Positions 1 through 5,151 of a stretch of DNA of 5,374 nt are shown here, piece after piece. The stretch is taken from the NCBI GenBank assembly GCA_937868205.1, contig CALMMC010000079.1:1-5374 (forward strand), written 5' to 3'. The position numbers and the translations under genes are program-made. The stretch is from JAAZPG01 sp012797375. Lineage in GTDB: Bacteria > Acidobacteriota > Aminicenantia > Aminicenantales > UBA4085. Every line of letters begins with the position of its first letter. Position 1 is the stretch's first letter. The notes beneath the pieces were generated by a model, which searched no databases, was not told the origin of the DNA, and worked only from the letters and a program-made list of their open reading frames with translations.

Positions 1-76
1 ACATAAGATAGAGACAATAGGTTGTTTAGTTCTCGTGTCGGCGTTGGGCTAGCTCATATCACAGGTTGTTTTTTTT
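1..76. other. Non-genomic read-off noise outside the left adapter
   Basis: This segment lies outside the P5 end of the left sequencing adapter, so it is not part of the insert. Read outward (reverse complement) from the adapter it starts with a run of eight A, then AC-rich bases, then sequence without coding potential or recognisable motif. That pattern is typical of Illumina cycles read past the end of a short library fragment. I see no gene or signal in it. It could instead be an unknown synthetic tag, but it has no counterpart in the right flank. Confidence 0.75.
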
Positions 77-146
77 AATGATCCGGCGACCACCGAGCTC
101 TACACAGCGGAGATCGTCGGCAGCGTCAGATGTGTATAAGAGACAG
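77..146 (+). other. Illumina Nextera P5/Read 1 adapter with Tn5 mosaic end (contamination)
   Basis: Positions 77-105 match the P5 flow-cell oligo except for two A-to-C changes, at 83 and 98. Positions 106-113 hold an 8-base index, AGCGGAGA. Positions 114-127 are the Nextera Read 1 linker TCGTCGGCAGCGTC, and 128-146 are the 19-base Tn5 mosaic end AGATGTGTATAAGAGACAG, both exact. Genomic sequence starts at 147. The adapter adds a false start and five residues (MCIRD), plus part of a sixth codon, to the flavodoxin fragment, and translated on the minus strand gives a junk peptide containing YTHLTLPT. This is library-construction DNA, not a transposon of the organism. Confidence 0.98.
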
Positions 147-468
147 CGCCTTCGGATCCCCCGTGTACTACGGGACCATGGCCTGGCCGGTTAAAAAGCT
201 CCTGGATGAAAGCGTCAAGCATCACGGGAAGCTTCGGGGCAAGGTGGGCGGCGCCTTCGCCTCCTCCGGGAATCCGTCGGGCGGGAAGGAAACCGCCGTG
301 ATCGACATCCTGAAGGCTTTGCTGATTCACGGGATGATCATCCAAGGGGATTCCAAGGGAGATCACTACGGCCCGGCCGCCGTCGGCGCGCCCGGTCCCC
401 GCGACCTGAAAAGCCTGGATGATTACGCCGCCCGCCTGGCGGAATTGACCCGGCGCCTGTTTCCCTGA
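147..468 (+). CDS. Flavodoxin-fold protein (WrbA-like / NAD(P)H-dependent FMN reductase family), C-terminal part
   Basis: About 107 residues are readable from GCC at 148 to the TGA at 466-468; the 5' end is lost at the adapter junction. The segment AFGSPVYYGTMAWPVKKLLD matches the flavodoxin-like loop that packs aromatic residues against FMN. The later segment ASSGNPSGGKETAV corresponds to the glycine-rich second FMN loop of WrbA-type proteins (compare STATQHGGQET). Members run about 150-200 residues, so roughly the first 70-80 are missing, including the phosphate-binding loop. The expected role is a cytoplasmic FMN-dependent oxidoreductase or electron carrier using NAD(P)H or a reduced partner; the substrate cannot be read. 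WrbA proper is only one possibility among related flavodoxin families. An 88-bp gap separates it from the next gene, with no clear terminator. The ATG at 130 lies in adapter and is not a real start. Confidence 0.85.
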
Positions 469-525
469 CGGGCAGGGTCCGCCTTTTCTTTTACGGCCGG
501 ATGTGGTAAAAAATGAGCTCTTTGA

Positions 526-537
526 GGATCGCGATCC
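526..537. repeat. 12-bp perfect palindrome in the 5' leader of the TPR gene
   Basis: GGATCGCGATCC is self-complementary over all 12 bases and ends 19 bases before the preferred start at 557. It could be an operator half-site pair or chance in GC-rich DNA; no known regulator motif is recognised. It lies inside the reading frame if translation begins at the upstream ATG at 503, which mildly favours the later start. Confidence 0.35.
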
Positions 538-556
538 AACGAAAGGAATCATCGCC

Positions 557-1249
557 ATGAAAGGGACCGAACGGCGTCACTTGAAGACAGATCAGCTCGT
601 CCACGGCATGCAAGGAGTCGTGGCTTTTTTCCGGAAATGGCGCAGCCAGATCGTCCTGGCCGGTCTTTTGATCCTCGCCCTGGGCGTCGTTTTCGCCGGC
701 CTGCGGATCATCCGGGCCGAGCAGGCAAAAAGCCGGAGCCGGACGGTCAGCGAAATTCTGGCTCTCCGGGCCGATCTCCCCAAGGTCCCGGAAAACGCGG
801 CTAAGCTCGAAGCCCTGGCCGGGAAAGGGAAATCCGGCCGCCTCGCTTCTCTCAGCCTGGCGACATACTGGATGGAACAAGGCCGTCCCGATAAGGCGGA
901 AGCCGCTCTTTCCTCGATCAAGGACGCCGGCCGGGATTTCCAGTATTACCAGGTCAAAAGCCTCCAGGCCGAAATCGCCCTGGCCAAGGGCGACCTCGAC
1001 GGCTCCTTGGCGATCCTGGCCAAGATCGTCGAGGAGAATCCCAAGGATTATCTCCTGGATTCCGTCCTCTTCCGCCAAGCGGAGGCGCTGGAGCTCAAGG
1101 GAAAGGAAGCCGAAGCCGTGGCCCTGTACAAAAAGCTCCAAACCGAATATCCCCAGAGCTATTACGGCTACGAAGCATCCCTCAAGGCCGTCCGGATGGA
1201 GGGAAAACCCGGAGCGGCGGCCTTGAATTCGAGCCCGAATGGGCTATAA
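557..1249 (+). CDS. Single-pass membrane protein with YfgM-like TPR domain
   Basis: The start is placed at ATG 557 because AAAGGA (542-547) precedes it at 9 bases, while ATG 503 in the same frame has no ribosome-binding site and would add 18 non-conserved residues. The 230-residue product has a basic N-terminus, one transmembrane helix at about 32-52 (IVLAGLLILALGVVFAGLRII) and a helical remainder rich in Ala, Leu, Glu and Lys. Helix-turn-helix units fit TPR repeats, clearest near the C-terminus (AEALELKGKEAEAVALYKKL followed by EYPQSYYGYEA). This layout matches the YfgM/TPR-like family of inner-membrane proteins with a periplasmic TPR domain, which in Enterobacteria associates with the Sec translocon and chaperones. 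That role is inferred from architecture only. The charge pattern predicts N-in, C-out. The last ten codons double as the promoter of the following gene. The upstream leader holds only a weak promoter candidate (TTTTCT 484-489, TAAAAA 507-512, 17-bp spacing). Confidence 0.8.
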   Translation: MKGTERRHLKTDQLVHGMQGVVAFFRKWRSQIVLAGLLILALGVVFAGLRIIRAEQAKSRSRTVSEILALRADLPKVPENAAKLEALAGKGKSGRLASLSLATYWMEQGRPDKAEAALSSIKDAGRDFQYYQVKSLQAEIALAKGDLDGSLAILAKIVEENPKDYLLDSVLFRQAEALELKGKEAEAVALYKKLQTEYPQSYYGYEASLKAVRMEGKPGAAALNSSPNGL

Positions 1250-1250
1250 T
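1223..1250 (+). promoter_or_regulatory. Sigma70-type promoter for the ferredoxin gene
   Basis: TTGAAT (1223-1228, four of six matches to TTGACA) and TATAAT (1245-1250, perfect) are separated by 16 bp. Transcription would start near 1257, giving a leader of about 25 bases before the ferredoxin ATG at 1282. The promoter lies inside the last codons and stop of the TPR gene (TAA 1247-1249 is within the -10 box), so it makes the ferredoxin an independent unit, consistent with the terminator right after it. Confidence 0.75.
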
Positions 1251-1268
1251 TCATATCTCATTATACCG

Positions 1269-1274
1269 AGGAGG
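1269..1274 (+). promoter_or_regulatory. Strong ribosome-binding site of the ferredoxin gene
   Basis: AGGAGG is a perfect Shine-Dalgarno core, seven bases before ATG 1282. It is the best match in the window and, with the strong -10 box, suggests high expression. Confidence 0.85.
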
Positions 1275-1281
1275 AAACCCG

Positions 1282-1527
1282 ATGGCTTTTAAGATCACCG
1301 AAGAATGCATCAACTGCGGCGCGTGCGAGCCTGAGTGCCCTAACCAGGCCATCGCGGCCGGCGACACGATTTACGTCATTGATCCCGAGAAATGCACCGA
1401 GTGCGTCGGCAGTCATCCCGAATCGCAGTGCGCGGCCGTCTGCCCGGTCGCGGCGTGCGTCCCCGACCCCGACCATGTCGAATCGAAGGAGGCCCTTGAA
1501 GCCAAGTACAAAAAGCTTCACGGCTGA
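1282..1527 (+). CDS. 2[4Fe-4S] ferredoxin, Alvin/YfhL type
   Basis: This 81-residue acidic, soluble cytoplasmic electron carrier has two cluster motifs. The first is C9-x2-C12-x2-C15-x3-C19-P. The second is C38-x2-C41-x8-C50-x3-C54-P. The eight-residue insertion between the second and third cysteines of the second motif, and the C-terminal helix (about 66-80, ESKEALEAKYKKLHG), are hallmarks of the Allochromatium vinosum-type ferredoxins, which include E. coli YfhL; the length is normal. By family precedent C9, C12, C15 and C54 bind one cluster and C38, C41, C50 and C19 the other. A ninth cysteine, C59, lies four residues after the C54-P55 region, where related ferredoxins also often carry an extra Cys. 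These proteins have two clusters of very different, low potentials; the partner is unknown here. The gene has its own promoter, an AGGAGG site and a terminator, so it is monocistronic. Confidence 0.95.
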   Translation: MAFKITEECINCGACEPECPNQAIAAGDTIYVIDPEKCTECVGSHPESQCAAVCPVAACVPDPDHVESKEALEAKYKKLHG

Positions 1528-1548
1528 TTCCCGGCCGATTGTCGATTG

Positions 1549-1582
1549 AAACAGGAGTGGGGTTCTCACTCCTGTTTTTTTT
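1549..1582 (+). terminator. Rho-independent terminator after the ferredoxin gene
   Basis: ACAGGAGTG (1551-1559) pairs perfectly with CACTCCTGT (1567-1575) around a seven-base loop, a nine-pair stem extendable by two A-T pairs. It is followed by a run of eight T (1575-1582). It begins about 21 bases after the ferredoxin stop. The next gene starts only nine bases after the T-tract. Confidence 0.93.
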
Positions 1583-1591
1583 AAGAGGCGC

Positions 1592-2590
1592 ATGAGTCTT
1601 TCCTCCGAGCCGGTTCCTCCGCTGTCCCCGCCGTCCGCTCCGGCCCCGGCCCGGAGGCGCTTTTCTTTTTTCGCCCAGGACCGTCCCTGGATCAATCTCC
1701 TCCTCTTCCTCCTGACGCTCGGCTCGACTTTTTTCGTCGGCCTGTCCTGGAGCCTGAATTTTCTTTACGCCCCGGCCTTTGCCGCCGACCCGGCCTTCCG
1801 GCCCCCGGCGGACGCCTTCCGGGACCCCCGGATCATTCTTTTGAGCGCGGCCTACGCAGCCGTCCTGATGGCCATCCTCCTGGCCCACGAGCTGGGCCAT
1901 TATCTGGCCTGCCGGCGCTACGGCCTCTCGGCGACCCTCCCTTTTTTCATTCCGGCGCCAAGCTTGATCGGCACGCTGGGGGCGTTCATCAAGATCCGTT
2001 CCCCGATCCATTGGAAACGCCGGTTGTTCGATATCGGCGCGGCCGGGCCGCTGGCCGGTTTCGTCTTAGCGGTGCCGGCCGTCTTCGCCGGCCTGGCGAT
2101 GTCCCGGATCGTTCCCTCTTTTCCCCGCGAGGAGGCGATCGTCTTTGGTGAACCGCTGCTGCTCCGCCTGGCCGGCTTGTTGTTTCTCCGGGACGCCGGC
2201 CCGGGAACGGACGTGGTCCTCCATCCGGTCGCGTTCGCCGGCTGGGTCGGGATCCTGGTCACGGCCCTCAACCTTCTGCCGTTGGGACAGCTCGACGGGG
2301 GGCATATCGCCTACGCCGTTTTCGGCTCGCGGAACCGGAGGATCTCGAACATCGTCATGGGGGCGCTTCTCGTCATGGGCTTCCTCGTTTGGGCCGGATG
2401 GCTGATCTGGTTTTTCCTTCTTCTGATCCTGGGTCTCCGGCATCCCAGGGTCATCGATGAGCATGAACCCCTGGGAACAGCCCGGACCGTCCTGGCGTTC
2501 GTCCTTTTAGCGGTCTTCCTCCTCTCCTTCATTCCCGCTCCCGTTCAGGATTATAATGTGATCCAAATGGCGAGGTCGTTATGGCCTTGA
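1592..2590 (+). CDS. M50 family site-2 (intramembrane) metalloprotease, EGY-like
   Basis: The 332-residue polytopic membrane protein carries the zinc-protease motif HELGH at 99-103 (His99 and His103 zinc ligands, Glu100 catalytic) inside a hydrophobic helix. The second active-site motif is NLLPLGQLDGGH at 227-238, with Asp235 the third zinc ligand. Between them GTLGAF (127-132) and LFDIGAAGPLAGF (145-157) match the S2P family, especially the EGY-like branch of plants, cyanobacteria and other bacteria. Hydrophobic segments lie at about 34-55, 81-98, 148-170, 213-230, 255-281 and 297-316. No PDZ domain is present, unlike RseP, and the N-terminal 25 residues are Pro/Ser-rich and probably cytosolic. 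Such proteases cut membrane-spanning helices of regulators such as anti-sigma factors; the substrate here is unknown. Start ATG 1592 has only AGAGG at three bases and follows a terminator directly; the frame is open upstream, so the start is less certain than the identity. Confidence 0.9.
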   Translation: MSLSSEPVPPLSPPSAPAPARRRFSFFAQDRPWINLLLFLLTLGSTFFVGLSWSLNFLYAPAFAADPAFRPPADAFRDPRIILLSAAYAAVLMAILLAHELGHYLACRRYGLSATLPFFIPAPSLIGTLGAFIKIRSPIHWKRRLFDIGAAGPLAGFVLAVPAVFAGLAMSRIVPSFPREEAIVFGEPLLLRLAGLLFLRDAGPGTDVVLHPVAFAGWVGILVTALNLLPLGQLDGGHIAYAVFGSRNRRISNIVMGALLVMGFLVWAGWLIWFFLLLILGLRHPRVIDEHEPLGTARTVLAFVLLAVFLLSFIPAPVQDYNVIQMARSLWP

Positions 2591-2687
2591 AACGGGTCGA
2601 AAATTTTCACAAATTATGTGGAAAACGTGTGAAAAAAACCGGATGCTGCGGGACCCAAGAACGGAGAATCCAAGGAGTTACGACCGT

Positions 2688-2727
2688 TTGCACAAGATTT
2701 CGTCATAAACGCTAAATTATTTATTAT
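2688..2727 (+). promoter_or_regulatory. Possible promoter of the zinc-ribbon protein gene
   Basis: TATTAT (2722-2727) is a good -10 candidate but has only a poor -35 partner at 2699-2704 (TTCGTC). An alternative is TTGCAC (2688-2693) with TAAATT (2713-2718) at a long 19-bp spacing. If TATTAT is used, transcription starts just after the ATG at 2730, supporting translation from 2796. Confidence 0.25.
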
Positions 2728-2780
2728 GAATGACTTATAAAACAATGGAAATCAAGGATTTGCATGATCGAAAAGCCGCG

Positions 2781-2790
2781 GGAGGCGAGG
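2781..2790 (+). promoter_or_regulatory. Ribosome-binding site deciding the start of the zinc-ribbon protein
   Basis: GGAGGCGAGG ends five bases before ATG 2796, offering two purine-rich cores (GGAGG at ten bases, GAGG at five). The in-frame ATGs at 2730 and 2745 have no such site, so 2796 is preferred. Confidence 0.7.
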
Positions 2791-2795
2791 AAAAA

Positions 2796-3605
2796 ATGGA
2801 AATGACTTTTCAAGGCGTCCAAGAGTCTTTTGAGAGCTTGAAAAAGCGCTTCCAGAGCAGCGAAATCTCCAAGCAAAGCTTCATCGAGGAGATCAAAAAG
2901 CTGCGTCTCAAGGACGAAAAAGGCCGGTTTTGGACCATCGGCTTTCAAACCGGCAAGTGGTATTACTTCGACGGCAAGGATTGGATCGCGGGCGATCCGC
3001 CGAGCCAAAAAGACAAGATGATCTGTGTCTTCTGCGGCTTCGAAAACGATCTCGAAACCGAGGTCTGCGCCCGCTGCGGCGGAACCAGGGGAGAGGAGCC
3101 GACTATCTGCCCGACGTGCGGCGGCCCGCTGACCAAGCCGTTCCAGACCTGCCCCCGCTGCAATCAGGAGCCCGAGGGGGTTCCGTCCCTCAAGTCGATC
3201 AAGCTGATGAAGGAAGATCCGGAAGAGGGCTTATTCATCGCGAAAAGCATCCGCTTGGGATCGGCTTTTCTCAACGGCGGTCTGTTTGGAACCGTCTTGG
3301 GCATATTCCTGGGAGCCTTCGCCGGGGCCACGGGCTCTTTCTCCGAGTTTCTACCGTCCGGATTAGCGGAGCAGCAGGGAAAGCTCCTGGGCGCCGTCTT
3401 TCTCGGTCTCCTGGGCGGAGCCGCAGGCTTTGTCTTTCTCGGGGCCGTTTCTTTCCTGGCGGCGGCGGTCCTTAATTTCGTCTTCTCGGTGACGGGGGGA
3501 TTGAAAATCAAAACCGGCCGTCGGCCGCCCGTCCCGGAGGGATCCCAGGAAGAGAAAACCGGCGGATCGGCCGTGGAAGCCTTGGGATTCAATTTACGGG
3601 ATTGA
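2796..3605 (+). CDS. Double zinc-ribbon membrane protein of unknown function
   Basis: From ATG 2796 the product has 269 residues. Residues 8-37 form a short charged helical segment (SFESLKKRFQSSEISKQSFI and on) that looks like a SHOCT-type helical hairpin. Residues 42-65 are aromatic-rich (GRFWTIGFQTGKWYYFDGKD, then W), a pattern often seen next to zinc ribbons. Two four-cysteine ribbons follow: C77-x2-C80-x10-C91-x2-C94 and C105-x2-C108-x10-C119-x2-C122, each expected to bind one zinc ion. After a charged linker come two hydrophobic stretches rich in Gly and Ala, about 162-180 and 197-232, then a soluble, Pro/Lys-rich tail. The likely picture is a membrane protein with a cytosolic N-terminal sensing or docking module. 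No enzyme motif is seen and I do not recognise a named family. It is preceded by the AT-rich region and overlaps hypF tail to tail by 17 bp. Confidence 0.8.
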   Translation: MEMTFQGVQESFESLKKRFQSSEISKQSFIEEIKKLRLKDEKGRFWTIGFQTGKWYYFDGKDWIAGDPPSQKDKMICVFCGFENDLETEVCARCGGTRGEEPTICPTCGGPLTKPFQTCPRCNQEPEGVPSLKSIKLMKEDPEEGLFIAKSIRLGSAFLNGGLFGTVLGIFLGAFAGATGSFSEFLPSGLAEQQGKLLGAVFLGLLGGAAGFVFLGAVSFLAAAVLNFVFSVTGGLKIKTGRRPPVPEGSQEEKTGGSAVEALGFNLRD

Positions 3606-5151
3606 GCCGGGCGAGAGCGTAGGCCGTCTGCCCGACCGAGATGGACTCGTCGTTAGGCGAATAGCGTCGCGGCCGGAGGACCGTGAATCCCGCTCCGGCG
3701 AGCCGCGCCTCGATGCGGCCGAGAAGCCGCCGGTTGCAAAAAACCCCTCCTCCGAGAGCAACCGTCCGCAGTCCGAGGTCCCGGCGGGCGGCCCGGGCTG
3801 TTTCGACCGCGGCCGCGGCCAAAGTTTCATGAAAGCGGGCGGAAATGACGGAGGGGGACTCGCCGCGCCGGATGCCGGCGGCGATTTCCTCGATCATCGG
3901 CCCGAAGGAGAGCGTTTTCGGGCTGCCGTCCGTCAACGTGAAAGCATACGGCCGGGCCCGCCCGGGGGCCGCCGCCGCCTCCAGCCGGACGGCCGCCTCG
4001 GCCTCGTATTCGTTGCGGAGAGGGGCCAAGCCGGCGAGAGCGGAAACGGCGTCGAACAACCGGCCGCAGCTTGATGCCGAAGGAGCATGCGTCCCGACCT
4101 CGATCATCCTCCAAACGGCCCGGAGGCGCTCCCGGTCGATCCCCCGCAGCGAGGGGATCGCCGGAACCGCCTTCATCCCGGGAGCCCAAAGATAAGAGAG
4201 AGCCATGCGCCACGGCTCGCGGGCGGCCAGGTCTCCGCCCGGCAGAGGTTTGGGCTCGAACCGGGCGTACCGCTCGAATCCCTCGTAGCCGGCGGCCAGG
4301 AATTCCCCGCCCCAGGCCCGGCCGTCCGCTCCGTATCCGTACCCGTCCCAGATGATTCCCAGGACCCGGCTTCCCGGTCCCAGGCCGTGTTCGAGAAGGA
4401 CGGCCAGGACGTGGGCGTGGTGATGCTGGACGCGGAAATGGGGAAGGCCGGTCCGCTCGGCCATCCGGGTCGTGTGAAAATCGGGGTGAAGGTCGGAGAC
4501 GACGCAGGCGGGCTTGACGCCGAACAGGCCGGTCAGGTGGGCGAGGGTTTCCTCGAAGTACATCCGGTTGCGGTATTCATCCAAGTCGCCCAGGAACTGG
4601 CTCGTGACGATATAGCCGTTCTTAAAGACCGAGATGGTGTTCTTGAGCTCCGCCCCCAAGGCGAGGACCGGCGGACGGCCGGAGAGCCCCTCGGGCGCGG
4701 GCTGCGGCTCCGGGACGTATCCCCGGGCCCGCCGGAGGAACACCGGCGACGTCCCGGCGACCCGGACGACCGAATCGTCCGCCCGCATGTGGATGGGGCG
4801 GTCATGGGTCAGGAGGTAATCGCACATTTCGGAAAACCCCTCGGATTCGTCCTTGATGATGGGCGCGTCTTTCGGGTTGGAGCTTGTCGCGACGATCATC
4901 TCGATCCGGTCGAGAAGGAGCACGTGGAGGGGCGTGTAAGGGAGCATGATCCCGTATTCCTTCAAACCGGGGGCGAGGCCGCGGAGCTCGATTTTTTTCC
5001 CGACGAGAACGATCGGCCGGCGGTCGGATTCCAGGGCGGCCGCCTCGGCCGCCGTGATCCGGGCGATCCGGCGGGCCGCGGCCAGGTCCCGGACCATCAA
5101 GGCCAGCGGCTTGGACGTCCGTTTCTTGACCCGCCGGAGGCGGGCGACGGC
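3589..5151 (-). CDS. hypF: HypF, [NiFe] hydrogenase maturation carbamoyltransferase, missing N-terminal third
   Basis: 520 residues are present, numbered here from the contig edge; HypF is usually about 750. HypF uses carbamoyl phosphate and ATP to make carbamoyl-adenylate and passes the carbamoyl group to the C-terminal Cys of HypE, the source of the CN ligands of [NiFe] hydrogenase. Residues 1 to about 145 are most of the YrdC-like domain (KKRTSKPLALMV, LKEYGIMLPYTPLH, ATSSNPKDAPI, DDSVVR, RRARGYVP). About 160-515 are the Kae1-like domain: LALGAELKNT, SDLHPDFHTT, metal-binding VQHHHAH (241-247), WDGYGYGADGRAWGGEF, LPGGD, REPWRMAL, SCGRLFDAVSAL, ALGGGVFCNRRLL. The acylphosphatase and zinc-finger regions would lie beyond the edge. 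The C-terminal motif reads PNDESISVGQ where many HypF have PNDGG. The stop (3589-3591) lies inside the convergent gene's 3' end. The 23 residues predicted upstream of 5151 (MLRRPPSST...VYKRQ) are adapter. Confidence 0.96.
   Translation of the reverse strand, partial: AVARLRRVKKRTSKPLALMVRDLAAARRIARITAAEAAALESDRRPIVLVGKKIELRGLAPGLKEYGIMLPYTPLHVLLLDRIEMIVATSSNPKDAPIIKDESEGFSEMCDYLLTHDRPIHMRADDSVVRVAGTSPVFLRRARGYVPEPQPAPEGLSGRPPVLALGAELKNTISVFKNGYIVTSQFLGDLDEYRNRMYFEETLAHLTGLFGVKPACVVSDLHPDFHTTRMAERTGLPHFRVQHHHAHVLAVLLEHGLGPGSRVLGIIWDGYGYGADGRAWGGEFLAAGYEGFERYARFEPKPLPGGDLAAREPWRMALSYLWAPGMKAVPAIPSLRGIDRERLRAVWRMIEVGTHAPSASSCGRLFDAVSALAGLAPLRNEYEAEAAVRLEAAAAPGRARPYAFTLTDGSPKTLSFGPMIEEIAAGIRRGESPSVISARFHETLAAAAVETARAARRDLGLRTVALGGGVFCNRRLLGRIEARLAGAGFTVLRPRRYSPNDESISVGQTAYALARLNPVN

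Larger units (their letters stand above)
2591..2795. promoter_or_regulatory. AT-rich intergenic region with inverted repeat and DnaA-box-like sites
   Basis: This stretch is much richer in A and T than its surroundings. TTTTCACA (2604-2611) and TGTGAAAA (2628-2635) form an 8-bp inverted repeat with a 16-base spacer. Four 9-mers resemble the relaxed DnaA box TTWTNCACA. Two match fully on the minus strand, at 2617-2625 (TTTTCCACA) and 2628-2636 (TTTTTCACA). Two have one mismatch on the plus strand, at 2603-2611 (ATTTTCACA) and 2686-2694 (GTTTGCACA). A strongly AT-rich tract, about 2695-2745, follows. This may be a control region for the downstream gene, a DnaA-binding cluster, or chance similarity in AT-rich DNA. 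No convincing small gene, tRNA or terminator is visible. A 30-codon frame at 2616-2708 lacks a ribosome-binding site. Confidence 0.4.

Noticed and set aside
1..76. Flank as a second organism, phage or barcode
   Set aside because: No coding or repeat structure, no match to the right flank, and the A-rich start next to P5 points to read-off noise.
128..146. Tn5 mosaic ends as evidence of a native transposon (inverted pair with 5152-5170)
   Set aside because: They are joined to Illumina linker, index and P5 sequence, so they come from library tagmentation.
463..495. Possible terminator after the flavodoxin gene (CCCTG...CAGGG, then T-rich)
   Set aside because: The stem is only five pairs and the T-rich tract is displaced by several bases and interrupted.
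503..556. Upstream ATG at 503 as the TPR gene start
   Set aside because: No Shine-Dalgarno sequence, and it would place a palindrome and the leader inside the coding region; ATG 557 has AAAGGA.
491..1141. 216-codon open frame on the minus strand opposite the TPR gene
   Set aside because: The plus strand has a ribosome-binding site, a membrane helix and TPR pattern; the antisense product has no recognisable features.
1376..2011. 211-codon open frame on the minus strand
   Set aside because: It runs antisense across the ferredoxin, the terminator and the protease N-terminus; its composition is Arg/Gly/Pro-rich shadow sequence.
2616..2708. 30-codon frame in the AT-rich intergenic region
   Set aside because: No ribosome-binding site, it overlaps the inverted repeat, and the peptide has no distinguishing pattern.
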